Source of the DNA: Sphingopyxis panaciterrae
GTDB lineage: Bacteria > Pseudomonadota > Alphaproteobacteria > Sphingomonadales > Sphingomonadaceae
NCBI RefSeq assembly: GCF_011762125.1
Contig: NZ_JAASQN010000003.1
Location: 414,470 to 478,469, forward strand
Length of the DNA stretch: 64,000 nt
Direction: 5' to 3'
Part shown: in pieces, positions 27,874 to 35,542 of the stretch
How the letters are laid out: every line of letters begins with the position of its first letter
How positions within the stretch are numbered: the stretch's first letter is position 1
Made by a program: the position numbers and the translations under genes
The notes under the pieces: model-generated
Database searches by the model: none
What the model was told of the DNA's origin: nothing
What the model saw: only the letters and a program-made list of their open reading frames with translations

Positions 27874-28875
27874 ATGCGGTTGAAGGTCGGCCTGCTCGGT
27901 GGGGGCAGCTGGGGGACGACGGTGGCATCGGTGGTGTCGCGCAACGCACCGATCACGCTGTGGGCGCGCGACGCGGAGACCGTCGACGGCATTAATCGCG
28001 ACAATGAAAACCGCAAATATCTGCCCGGCATCAAGTTGCCGTCGATATTGAGCGCGACCGCCGACCTGGCCCAAGTCGTCGCTGGTTCCGACGTGCTCGT
28101 AATGGGCGTCCCCTCGCACAGCTTTCGCAGCGTATTGGAAGAGGCGAAGCTGCATCTGCGCCCATGGGTGCCGGTGATCAGCCTGACCAAGGGGCTCGAA
28201 CTGGCGTCGGGCAAACGAATGACCGAACTGATCGAGGAAGTGCTGTCCGGCCATCCCGTCGGCGTGCTTACGGGTCCCAATCTCGCGCGCGAGATCATGA
28301 CCGGGCAGGCGGCCGCGAGCGTCTTGTCGATGGAAGACGAGATCGTCGTCCGCGCGCTCCAGCCGGTGTTCCATTCAGGGCTGTTCCGCGTCTACACCAA
28401 CACCGATCTGCTCGGCTGCGAACTGGGCGGGGTGCTCAAGAATATCATCGCGATCGCGGTGGGTATGGGTGACGGGCAGGGGGCGGGCGACAATACCCGC
28501 TCGGCGCTGATGACGCGCGGGCTGGCAGAGATCACGCGCCTCGGTGTCGCAATGGGCGGGCGGCCGGAGACCTTCGCGGGGCTGACCGGCATGGGCGACC
28601 TCATCGCCACCTGCACCAGCCCGCTGTCGCGCAACCGCCATGTCGGCGTCGAACTCGGCAAGGGGCGCCGCATCGACGATATCATCGCGGGGATGAACAT
28701 GGTTGCCGAGGGCGTGAAGAGCGCGCCGACCGTCATCGCGCTGGCCGAAAAGCACGGAATTGCGATGCCGATCGCGCGCGACGTCTTTGATGTGACGCAG
28801 GGAAAGCGCACCGCGCAGGATGTGTTTCGCGGCTTGCTCCGCTCGGCGGTCGGTGACGAAGCGCACCCCGGCTAA
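27874..28875 (+). CDS. gpsA: Glycerol-3-phosphate dehydrogenase [NAD(P)+]
   Basis: 333 residues. The nucleotide-binding motif GGGSWGTT is at 9-16. VLTGPNLAREI and the catalytic-lysine block GGVLKNIIAIAVGMGDG are those of GpsA. It reduces dihydroxyacetone phosphate to sn-glycerol-3-phosphate, the acceptor for the PlsB-like enzyme upstream. It closes the lipid cluster, which therefore encodes backbone supply, two acylations, storage-lipid formation and lipolysis. The phosphatase step to diacylglycerol has no dedicated gene unless the HAD domain of the PlsC fusion does it. Confidence 0.96.
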   Translation: MRLKVGLLGGGSWGTTVASVVSRNAPITLWARDAETVDGINRDNENRKYLPGIKLPSILSATADLAQVVAGSDVLVMGVPSHSFRSVLEEAKLHLRPWVPVISLTKGLELASGKRMTELIEEVLSGHPVGVLTGPNLAREIMTGQAAASVLSMEDEIVVRALQPVFHSGLFRVYTNTDLLGCELGGVLKNIIAIAVGMGDGQGAGDNTRSALMTRGLAEITRLGVAMGGRPETFAGLTGMGDLIATCTSPLSRNRHVGVELGKGRRIDDIIAGMNMVAEGVKSAPTVIALAEKHGIAMPIARDVFDVTQGKRTAQDVFRGLLRSAVGDEAHPG

Positions 28876-28963
28876 GCGGATTTCAGGCGATTCCGCCGCG
28901 GCCCGTTTCTTTTTGCCGACGAACCGGGAAGAAAAGGCGCCTCTGTTTCGTTCTTTCTCCTGA

Positions 28964-28980
28964 CCCCCGCAGCGCGGGGG
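28964..28980 (+). promoter_or_regulatory. Small GC hairpin upstream of the 29.0-kb gene
   Basis: CCCCCGC pairs with GCGGGGG across a 3-base loop, 10 bases before AGGAG (28990-28994). It follows gpsA and could be its terminator stem (no T tract) or a 5' UTR stem of the next gene. Confidence 0.4.
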
Positions 28981-29001
28981 GCGTCAATCAGGAGATGGAC
29001 A

Positions 29002-29340
29002 ATGAAAAAGTGGACCACCCTTGCCGTTCTCATGGCTCTTCCCGCCAGCGTTGCCGTCGCCGCGGTGCCCTACAGGTCGATGCCGCCGGGTTTCGAGGCG
29101 CCGCACATCCGTACCGCGCCGATCGCGGGCGTCGTCAACCAATATTGGTATAATTACAAGGCCGATATCCTGGAGGCGGAGAAGGAACTGAGCAGCGACC
29201 TTCGCCACGCCACCGACCGCGAGGATCGTTGGGACGCGTGGGACGAATGGGAGACCGAGGTGGTCGATGCCGACAAGGATTATGTGAAGGAAATGCGCAA
29301 GAAAGGCTATCGCAGCGGCCGCGTGACGGTCGGCGGATAA
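29002..29340 (+). CDS. Small exported protein of unknown function
   Basis: 112 residues. A signal peptide is clear (MKKWTTLAVLMALPASVAVA, cleavage likely after about 20-21). The mature part is about 90 residues, highly charged and rich in Asp, Glu, Trp and Tyr (for example DRWDAWDEWETEVVDADKDY), probably helical. No family was recognised. AGGAG precedes the ATG by 7 nt and a strong terminator follows, so it is a real monocistronic gene between gpsA and ridA. A periplasmic location is likely; function unknown. Confidence 0.75.
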   Translation: MKKWTTLAVLMALPASVAVAAVPYRSMPPGFEAPHIRTAPIAGVVNQYWYNYKADILEAEKELSSDLRHATDREDRWDAWDEWETEVVDADKDYVKEMRKKGYRSGRVTVGG

Positions 29341-29382
29341 GCAGCCTTGACGGTTACCCGGACCTTGCTCCGGGTCGCAGGG

Positions 29383-29416
29383 AAGGGCGGGCGTGATCGG
29401 GCGCCCGCCCTTCTTT
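29383..29416. terminator. Bidirectional Rho-independent terminator
   Basis: AAGGGCGGGCG (29383-29393) pairs with CGCCCGCCCTT (29402-29412) across an 8-base loop and is followed by CTTTCT. On the other strand the stem is followed by CCCTGC, so it mainly serves the small exported-protein gene; ridA ends at 29427 on the opposite strand. Confidence 0.8.
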
Positions 29417-29426
29417 CTGGTCGATA

Positions 29427-29780
29427 TCAGGGGCGGAGCTGGGCGACGGCGTCGATTTCGACCAGTGCGCCATCCAGAACCAGGTCGCTGATGACGGTCG
29501 ATCGGGCCGGGTAGGGAGCCGTGAAACGGGCGGCATAGGTCGTATTGAAACCCGCGAAATTCGCCTTCGACGTGATCCAGACATTGGTCTTGACGACGTC
29601 GCTGAAATCGAGGCCCACGCTGGTGAGTTGAACCGCAAGGCCGTCAAGCGCGCGATCGGTCTGGGCGACGATATCGTCGCCGACGATCTTGCCGCCTTCG
29701 AGCGAAAGCTGTCCGGAAATGAAGACGAGGTCGCCGGCCTGGCGGACCATCGATAGCGGCAGGGTCGATATGCTGTTCAT
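29427..29780 (-). CDS. RidA/YjgF-family enamine/imine deaminase
   Basis: 117 residues from the ATG at 29780 (nine codons inside a longer open frame), a normal RidA length. The motifs LVFISGQLSLEGG, VVKTNVWITSKANF, APYPARSTV and VEIDAVAQL follow the family; the catalytic Arg is in PARSTV. RidA proteins hydrolyse reactive enamines such as 2-aminoacrylate, released by PLP serine/threonine dehydratases, and imines made by amino acid oxidases. Both enzyme types are encoded nearby (40.3 and 30.7 kb), so a protective role in D-amino acid breakdown is likely. The 163-nt gap before it holds a GGACA-AAGA-TGTCC dyad. Confidence 0.88.
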   Translation of the reverse strand: MNSISTLPLSMVRQAGDLVFISGQLSLEGGKIVGDDIVAQTDRALDGLAVQLTSVGLDFSDVVKTNVWITSKANFAGFNTTYAARFTAPYPARSTVISDLVLDGALVEIDAVAQLRP

Positions 29781-29846
29781 ATAATGATCCTTGGTTGTCG
29801 CCCGCAAAGCCGGGGCGAAGTCGGTGCGGCTTCAGGGCCGATTTTT

Positions 29847-29860
29847 GGACAAAGATGTCC
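29847..29860. promoter_or_regulatory. Dyad upstream of the RidA gene
   Basis: GGACA (29847-29851), 4 bases, TGTCC (29856-29860): a perfect 5-4-5 dyad 67 bp before the RidA start. It has the same overall geometry as the dyads at 30612 and 32070 but a different sequence. Possible operator; no regulator assigned. Confidence 0.35.
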
Positions 29861-29943
29861 CACAGGGCTCAGCGGCGATGCGCTGATCCTTCAGGTGCAG
29901 GCTGGACTTGGGCTTTTTTGATGGCGCGCGCGCGATCCGGATG

Positions 29944-30576
29944 TCAGGGACCGGTTTTCCCGATGCGGTGATGCGCAACGGGGACGAGGGCGGACAGGTC
30001 TTCGTCGGCGCTCGACATGATGCCGATCGTCAACGTCTCGCCCGACGTCTGGCCGCAAATATAGGCATGGCCCATTCCCGAATCGATATAGATGGACTCG
30101 CCCGGTTTGAGTTCGATCGGGTCATAGAATTCGGTGTGAACGATCAACCGTCCTTCGACAACATAGATGAATTCCTCGCCCGAATGGCGGACGAGTTCGC
30201 CGAACGCCTCGATCGATTTGGCGTGGATCCGCGTAACGACCGGCACCATGCGCTTGTTGCGCAGTTCGGTACAAAGATAATTATACTCGTAATTGGGCGT
30301 CTCGACGCGAACCGCATTTTCGAGCGTGCCGATGCTGCGCCGGCCCATGACGGTCGCCGCGGCCGGCTCTTCGGAAAACAGATCCGCCATGCTGATGTTC
30401 AGCCGCTCGCTGACCTGTTGCAGCTTGTCGTAAGTCAGCGACAGCCGGTCATGCTCGACCTTCGACAGCGTCGACATCGGGATGCCGCTCTGCTGGCTCA
30501 TTTCCTTGAGCGTCCAGCCGTTGCGCGTGCGAAGGCCCGACATCACCGCCCCCAATGTCCGTCGATCGCCTGCCAC
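29944..30576 (-). CDS. XRE-family regulator with cupin sensor domain
   Basis: 210 residues from the GTG at 30576, which has AGGAG 9 nt before it. The N-terminal HTH_XRE (about 6-65) contains LKEMSQQSGIPMSTLSKVEHDR. The C-terminal cupin (about 115-185) has HSGEEFIYVVEGRL and LKPGESIYIDSGMGHAYI. Such HTH-cupin proteins often control amino acid or amine catabolism and sense the substrate with the cupin. It lies between the RidA and DadA-type genes, all on one strand, and carries a perfect dyad in its own promoter. Confidence 0.9.
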   Translation of the reverse strand: MAGDRRTLGAVMSGLRTRNGWTLKEMSQQSGIPMSTLSKVEHDRLSLTYDKLQQVSERLNISMADLFSEEPAAATVMGRRSIGTLENAVRVETPNYEYNYLCTELRNKRMVPVVTRIHAKSIEAFGELVRHSGEEFIYVVEGRLIVHTEFYDPIELKPGESIYIDSGMGHAYICGQTSGETLTIGIMSSADEDLSALVPVAHHRIGKTGP

Positions 30577-30611
30577 CGATACCTGCTCCTTCTATTCCAG
30601 CCAGACACTTA

Positions 30612-30627
30612 TATCCTAATCAGGATA
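30612..30627. promoter_or_regulatory. Candidate operator of the XRE-cupin regulator
   Basis: TATCCT (30612-30617), AATC, AGGATA (30622-30627): a perfect 6-4-6 dyad lying 36-51 bp before the GTG start, where a promoter is expected. Autoregulation by the XRE-cupin protein is the simplest reading. Confidence 0.5.
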
Positions 30628-30719
30628 AATTGAAGTCATTCGCCGCGGATGTCCTGTTCTTTTCGGGTTTCCGATCGGATCGTCTGCACGATCGATCGCG
30701 CCGCCGCCCGATGGAAAAA

Positions 30720-31979
30720 TCAACGGCATGGCGAATATGGCGATGGGTCGAGATCGGGTTTGACACCCGACATCAGGTCGACGAGCAGCCGCGCCGAACC
30801 CGCGGCGAGGGTCCAGCCGAGGTGACCGTGACCGCAGTTGACCCATGATCCGCGAACCCGGCCTGGACCGATATAGGGTCGCCCGTCCGCCGCGACCGGC
30901 CGCAGTCCCGCCCAGGGCTTACCGGTCGCCAGCGTCGCGTCGTCGGCGATCGCGGGATAGGTCGCCTTGACGAGTTGCCCCAGATTATCGACCCGCTTCG
31001 GGTCGAGCTCCAGATCATCGCCGGCAAATTCGGCCGTCCCGGCGACGCGCAGTCGCGGGCCAAGCGGTGTGATCGCCGCATGATAGCCATCGTCGATGAC
31101 CGGGAGGCGGGGCATGGGCGCCGCAGGGTCGGGGGTATAGGTCATCGAATAGCCCTTCACCGGCTTGATCGCGAGGCGCAGCCCCAGCTTCGCGGCGAGC
31201 GCCGGGCTGGCGACCCCTGCGGCGACGATTATCCGGTCGGTCGCGATGATCTCGTTCACCAGACGCGCGCCGATCACGCGGCCGCCCCGGACCTCGATCC
31301 GCTCCACCGTCTCGCCATAGCGGAACCGGCCGCCGAGATCGGCGATGGTCCGGGCTGCCGCGCGGCAGAACAGATGGGCATCGCCCGACGCGTCGCCGGG
31401 ATAATGGATGGCGCCGACGATCGCGTCCTGCACCGGCGCGAGGCAGGGTTCGACCGCTACCGCCCCCGCAGGGTCGAGCGTCCGGGCATCGATGCCGTGC
31501 TGGCGGATCAGGTCGGTGATGGCGAGCGCGGCGTCGAACGCCGCGCCGGTGCGGAAGAATTTGAGTGCGCCGTCATCTGACGCGTCGAAAGCGAAGCCAT
31601 GTCGCGTGCGGATGTCCTGCATCTCGGCGAGCGAATAGGTCGCAAGTTCAAGGTTGGCGAGCGTCGCGGTCCGATGCGGCGCGGCGCGCGAATTGAGCAG
31701 GAACTGCGGGCCCCAGCGGATCAGCGAGGGGAGTGCGCCGAGCCGGATCTTGAGCGGCGCCGACGAGCTGACGAGATATTCGAGCAGGTGACGATGGACC
31801 CCCGGCGCGTTCCACGGATCAGACATCGAGGGCGTCAGTAGCCCGCCATTGGCAAAGCTGGTGCCGAGGCCCGCATGGTCGGCCGAGTCCACCAGCGTGA
31901 CGCGTTCGCCGCGCCGGAGAAGCTCGAGCGCCGTGGTCAGCCCGACGACTCCGCAGCCGATGACGAGATTGTCGGTCAC
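30720..31979 (-). CDS. D-amino acid dehydrogenase (DadA-type)
   Basis: 419 residues. The FAD site is VIGCGVVGLTTALELLRRG at the N-terminus, followed by the GTSFANGGLLTPSMSDPWNAPG block that marks DadA-type enzymes. Near the C-terminus PYIGPGRVRGSWVNCGHGHLGWTLA is the second FAD contact region. It oxidatively deaminates D-amino acids to 2-oxo acids with electron transfer to the respiratory chain; the imine intermediate is a RidA substrate. It is divergent from the TetR gene, and a strong dyad lies 91 bp before its start. The D-amino acid range cannot be told. Confidence 0.88.
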   Translation of the reverse strand: MTDNLVIGCGVVGLTTALELLRRGERVTLVDSADHAGLGTSFANGGLLTPSMSDPWNAPGVHRHLLEYLVSSSAPLKIRLGALPSLIRWGPQFLLNSRAAPHRTATLANLELATYSLAEMQDIRTRHGFAFDASDDGALKFFRTGAAFDAALAITDLIRQHGIDARTLDPAGAVAVEPCLAPVQDAIVGAIHYPGDASGDAHLFCRAAARTIADLGGRFRYGETVERIEVRGGRVIGARLVNEIIATDRIIVAAGVASPALAAKLGLRLAIKPVKGYSMTYTPDPAAPMPRLPVIDDGYHAAITPLGPRLRVAGTAEFAGDDLELDPKRVDNLGQLVKATYPAIADDATLATGKPWAGLRPVAADGRPYIGPGRVRGSWVNCGHGHLGWTLAAGSARLLVDLMSGVKPDLDPSPYSPCR

Positions 31980-32295
31980 TCCATCTTTCCCTTCATCGCC
32001 GATCCGTTCGGCGGTGCGATTGCCTGCTTTCTGCTGGCATGGCCCGGCCTAGCCGATGCGCCAAAAGTGGACAATACAGAAATGTATGGTCGAGGCGGAA
32101 AATTATGTCCCGATCACGCTATTTTACGGGCCGGCCCGTCGGGAACCCGCGACGGCGGCGGCTGCGGATCCCCCGCCGGATATTATGGTCGATTCGCAAA
32201 ACTGGCCGTTCCTAAACCGGCGATTGATCGATACAGCAGTCCATGGCGCGACGGACTTCCACGCGATGGAAGCGATGAGCAGAGGAGCAGGTGCA
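31980..32295. promoter_or_regulatory. Divergent promoter region dadA-type / tetR
   Basis: 316 bases without a supported gene. In-frame codons upstream of the TetR start at 32296 exist but have no ribosome site. The region holds the 32070-32091 operator candidate; nothing else stands out. Confidence 0.6.
32070..32091. promoter_or_regulatory. Candidate TetR operator, site 1
   Basis: A 22-bp dyad: left arm GACAATACA (32070-32078), 4-base spacer GAAA, right arm TGTATGGTC (32083-32091). Eight of nine arm positions are complementary. It lies in the gap between the divergent dadA-type and TetR genes. Related sequences with the same spacing occur at 37402 and 39205, in front of the other transcription units of the island. 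Confidence 0.7.
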
Positions 32296-32922
32296 GTGGT
32301 GAACGGTCGTTTGACCCGCGGGGATTGGATCGCGGTCGCGCGCAAGGCGCTGATCGCGTCGGGTGTCGACGATGTGAAGGTCGATGTGCTGGCGCGGCGG
32401 ATGAAGGTGACGCGCGGCAGCTTCTATTGGCATTTCAAGCATCGGCAGGAACTGCTCGACGCGCTGCTCGAAGATTGGAAAAACAACAACAGCCAGGAAA
32501 TCGCCGCGATCGAAAAGCGGGCCGAGGAAGGTGCCACCGGGCTGATCGAACTGTTCAAGGTCTGGCTGGGCGAGGACCCCAATTTTCCGGCCTTCGACAT
32601 CGCCATCCGCGTCTGGGCGCGCAAGTCGCGTGAAGTCACCGCGGTGGTTCATGAGATCGACGACGCCTGGATCGGCCTGTTCCAGCTTTTCCTCGAGCGG
32701 AACGGGATAACGGGGACCGAGGCGTTCGTCCGCGCCCGCGTGATGTATTTCCACCAGATCGGCTATTATGCGCTCGCGATCCCTGAAAGCCTCGACGAGC
32801 GCATCGAGCTGGCTCCCTATTATTGCGAAGCGCTGACGGGCTTGCCGGCGCCCGCCGATCTCAAGGACTCGCTGCGGACGCTCGACCGGTCGAAAGCAAA
32901 GGGAAAGCGCAAGGCCGCCTGA
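32296..32922 (+). CDS. TetR-family transcriptional regulator
   Basis: 208 residues from the GTG at 32296, with GAGGAG 8 nt upstream; a longer open frame from 32056 has no convincing start. The helix-turn-helix (about 8-55) includes VDVLARRMKVTRGSFYWHFKHR, typical of TetR. The C-terminal ligand domain is all-helical and ends in a short Lys-rich tail. It is divergent from the dadA-type gene, converges on the S9 peptidase gene, and is the best candidate to bind the three related dyads of the island. The inducer is unknown, perhaps a peptide or D-amino acid. Confidence 0.9.
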   Translation: MVNGRLTRGDWIAVARKALIASGVDDVKVDVLARRMKVTRGSFYWHFKHRQELLDALLEDWKNNNSQEIAAIEKRAEEGATGLIELFKVWLGEDPNFPAFDIAIRVWARKSREVTAVVHEIDDAWIGLFQLFLERNGITGTEAFVRARVMYFHQIGYYALAIPESLDERIELAPYYCEALTGLPAPADLKDSLRTLDRSKAKGKRKAA

Positions 32923-32948
32923 CCGGCCGGCGCCTTCGCCGGCCGCGG

Positions 32949-35003
32949 TCAAACCGGTACCATGCCAAGCTCGGCCATCACGAAGCCGAGCCATTCCGCC
33001 CGCTGGGTCACCGAGGTGTCGGCGTCGAACGAGGCGTGGCCGGTGTCCTTCCATACCCGGAGCAGCGTCCGGTGGCCCGAACTGGAAGCTTCGAGCATCC
33101 GCGCGGTGAACTTGCGGCCGTGGAAGGGCCGGCAGCCCGCATCCTTTTCGCCGAACAACTGGAACACCGCGGGGTAAGCCACGCCGTCGCGAACATTGTG
33201 ATAGGGCGAATAGGAATAGATGATCTTCGACATCACCGGGTCCTGCGGATCGCCATAATCCTGCCAGAAGATCGCACGGATCGGCGCTGATTCGGCATCG
33301 TCGGGAAGGGGCTCCATCTCGTCGAAGGTCGGTACGTCGGGCACGACGACGCGGAACAGGTCGGGGCGATGGACGATCGCGACTCCCGCCAGCAGGCCGC
33401 CGTTGCTCGCGCCGGTCATCGCCAGCAGGTCGGGCCGGGTGATGCCGTTCGCGATTACCGCTTCGGTGACGGCGAACAGGTCGAGGTAGCTGTTCCATTT
33501 GCAGGCAAGCCGGCCGCTTTCGTGCCAGATCTTGCCATATTCGCCGCCGCCGCGAATGTTGGCGTGGATGAGCACGCCGCCGGCGCGCACGAACGGCGTG
33601 AAATGGGCGAGGAAGGCCGGAACGAAGGCCGAGTTGAACCCGCCATAGGCCGTGACAAGCGCCGGGCGCGGCGTATCGAAGCTCAGGTCGTCGCGGTGGA
33701 CCATATAATAAGGGATATGGACGCCGTCCTTGCTGCGCGCGAAATGCTGCGTGACCTTGATCCCGGCAAGTTCGACTTCGGGCGCGACGACGGTGCTCAC
33801 CTCGGCGCTGTCGAGGTCGTAGTGATAGATGCCCGCGGTCTTGGTAAAGCTCGCATAATCGAAGGTCAGCGCATCGGTGCGGTCGAAGCGGTGAAAGGCG
33901 CTGATCCAGCTCGCACCCGCTTCCTCGAGCGGCACGACCTGTTCGCTGCCGTCCACGGGGTCGATGATGCGCAGGCGCAGCGAAACGTGGAGCAGTTCGG
34001 CGACGATGATCTTGCCGCGGATCGTCCCGACGGCGCGGATCACCGCCTCGCTTTGCGGCGCGATCTCGCGCCAGCTGCTGCGGTCCTGCGACGTTGCGAC
34101 GGGGATCGCGACGATGCGGCCGCGCGGGGTGTCGTCGCCGTGGGCGCGGGCGACATAGGTGTCGGCATCGAGCCAGCCGCCGGTCAGCTCGCCCTCGTAA
34201 CCGTCGGGAATGAACGGCCGCCAAGCGCCGGTGGTCGCGTCGCCGATCATATAGGCGGTGCGTTCGTGCGGACCCGAATCGGCGATCACCCAGCGATCGT
34301 CCGGCGAGACGTTGCAGCTCAGGCCCGACATTTGTGCAGGCACCTCGGTACCGCCGAATAGAACCGCGGGCCGATCGGCGACGCCTGCATCGAGCGGGAC
34401 AAAGGAGATGCGGTGGCGCCCCTCGGGGTCGCGGCCGTGCAGGTAAAAGCCGCTGCCGTCGGCGAGCCACCCGGGGATCGCGCCGCTATAGCCGATCGCG
34501 GGCAGCGGCGCATGAACGGCTTTGCCCGTTGCGGTGTCCACGACATGCCATTCGCCCATCATGTCGCCGCCGATACAGATGATCGCCGCGACGCGCCGGC
34601 CGTCGGGTGACGGCTCCCACCACAGCACCGCGGCGCTTGCCGCGTCGGTCGCGGCGAGATGATCGGCGAAGGCGAAGACCGGCTGCCCGGGATCGTCGAG
34701 ACTGGCCGCGCTCCAGACGACGCGGCCTCCGCCGCCCGGCGGCGGTGCGATCCAGAACCAGCGGTCGCCGCGCAGCCGCGGCGGTGTCCGTGAAACCATG
34801 AAATTGCCCGCGTCGTTGGCGCGGATCTGTTCCTTCAGCGTTTCGAAATGCGGCCAGGCGCGCGCCTCGCGCTGCGCGATCGCATCCTGTTCCCACTGCC
34901 ACGCCAGCGCCTCTTCGCTATCATGCTGAAGCCAGTCATAGGGGTCGTCGAAGGTGACGGCACCGATCGTCTTGGTGACCGGGCGGCGGGGGGTGGTCGT
35001 CAT
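32949..35003 (-). CDS. Prolyl-oligopeptidase-family serine peptidase (S9)
   Basis: 684 residues. No signal peptide, so cytoplasmic. An N-terminal block (TIGAVTFDDPYDWLQHDSEE) leads into a seven-bladed propeller (about 60-400), then the peptidase domain with nucleophile Ser533 in GASNGG, Asp in FGEKDAGCRP and His in TGHASFDAD. The propeller is a filter for short peptides. It is last in the operon CocE/S15 hydrolase - SRPBCC - S9, 38 nt after the SRPBCC gene. The HGRKF and DP elements support the S9A subfamily, but cleavage after proline is not proven. Confidence 0.9.
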   Translation of the reverse strand: MTTTPRRPVTKTIGAVTFDDPYDWLQHDSEEALAWQWEQDAIAQREARAWPHFETLKEQIRANDAGNFMVSRTPPRLRGDRWFWIAPPPGGGGRVVWSAASLDDPGQPVFAFADHLAATDAASAAVLWWEPSPDGRRVAAIICIGGDMMGEWHVVDTATGKAVHAPLPAIGYSGAIPGWLADGSGFYLHGRDPEGRHRISFVPLDAGVADRPAVLFGGTEVPAQMSGLSCNVSPDDRWVIADSGPHERTAYMIGDATTGAWRPFIPDGYEGELTGGWLDADTYVARAHGDDTPRGRIVAIPVATSQDRSSWREIAPQSEAVIRAVGTIRGKIIVAELLHVSLRLRIIDPVDGSEQVVPLEEAGASWISAFHRFDRTDALTFDYASFTKTAGIYHYDLDSAEVSTVVAPEVELAGIKVTQHFARSKDGVHIPYYMVHRDDLSFDTPRPALVTAYGGFNSAFVPAFLAHFTPFVRAGGVLIHANIRGGGEYGKIWHESGRLACKWNSYLDLFAVTEAVIANGITRPDLLAMTGASNGGLLAGVAIVHRPDLFRVVVPDVPTFDEMEPLPDDAESAPIRAIFWQDYGDPQDPVMSKIIYSYSPYHNVRDGVAYPAVFQLFGEKDAGCRPFHGRKFTARMLEASSSGHRTLLRVWKDTGHASFDADTSVTQRAEWLGFVMAELGMVPV

Positions 35004-35041
35004 ATCTTGTCTCCCAATTCATTGCGTCGCTGCGAGCCAGT

Positions 35042-35542
35042 TCAGCCCTGCGTTTCGAGCTTGGCCTTGATGCTTTCGAGATAGCCGGTCAGCGCGGTGC
35101 CGAACTGCGCCTTCATTTCGCCGGCGGCGGAAGCAATCTCGCTTCGTTCGGCACCCGCAGGCTGATCGATGCCGAGCGTCGAATGGCAGTCGAGACGATA
35201 TCGCGTGCCGCCGGGCGCCTCGTCGGCGTGGTAGGTCGCATAAACAATCATGCCGCCAGCCAGATAATCGGCGAACATGCTCAGCCGGTGCGCCGCCTCG
35301 TCGCGTTCGGTGACGTGGCAGATACGCTCGTCGACCACCGCGCCATCCTGCTCGAAGCGCATGCGGTAGCCGCCAAGACAAGCGGCCGGATCGTCCAGCG
35401 GTTCGATTGCATAGCCAAGCTCGCGGAACTTCTTCGCCTCGATATACTCGTCGAGGATCGTCTGCCACACCGCGGCGGGCGATGCGGCGATGTCGATGGC
35501 GGCATGGTTGACGATCGTCACGCGGACACGCTGGTCGGTCAT
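35042..35542 (-). CDS. SRPBCC (START-like) family protein
   Basis: 166 residues. The fold is recognisable from the pattern IDIAASPAAVWQTILDEY at the N-terminus, a long strand-rich middle and the final helix with GYLESIKAKLE. Such proteins bind hydrophobic ligands in a deep pocket; a few are enzymes. It overlaps the CocE/S15 gene by 4 nt and precedes the S9 gene by 38 nt, so it is co-expressed with two peptidases. It might hold or present a bulky substrate, but this is speculation. Confidence 0.7.
   Translation of the reverse strand: MTDQRVRVTIVNHAAIDIAASPAAVWQTILDEYIEAKKFRELGYAIEPLDDPAACLGGYRMRFEQDGAVVDERICHVTERDEAAHRLSMFADYLAGGMIVYATYHADEAPGGTRYRLDCHSTLGIDQPAGAERSEIASAAGEMKAQFGTALTGYLESIKAKLETQG

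Noticed and set aside
32056..32295. N-terminal extension of the TetR protein
   Set aside because: It would place 80 non-family residues before the helix-turn-helix and overlap the operator; GTG 32296 has GAGGAG upstream.
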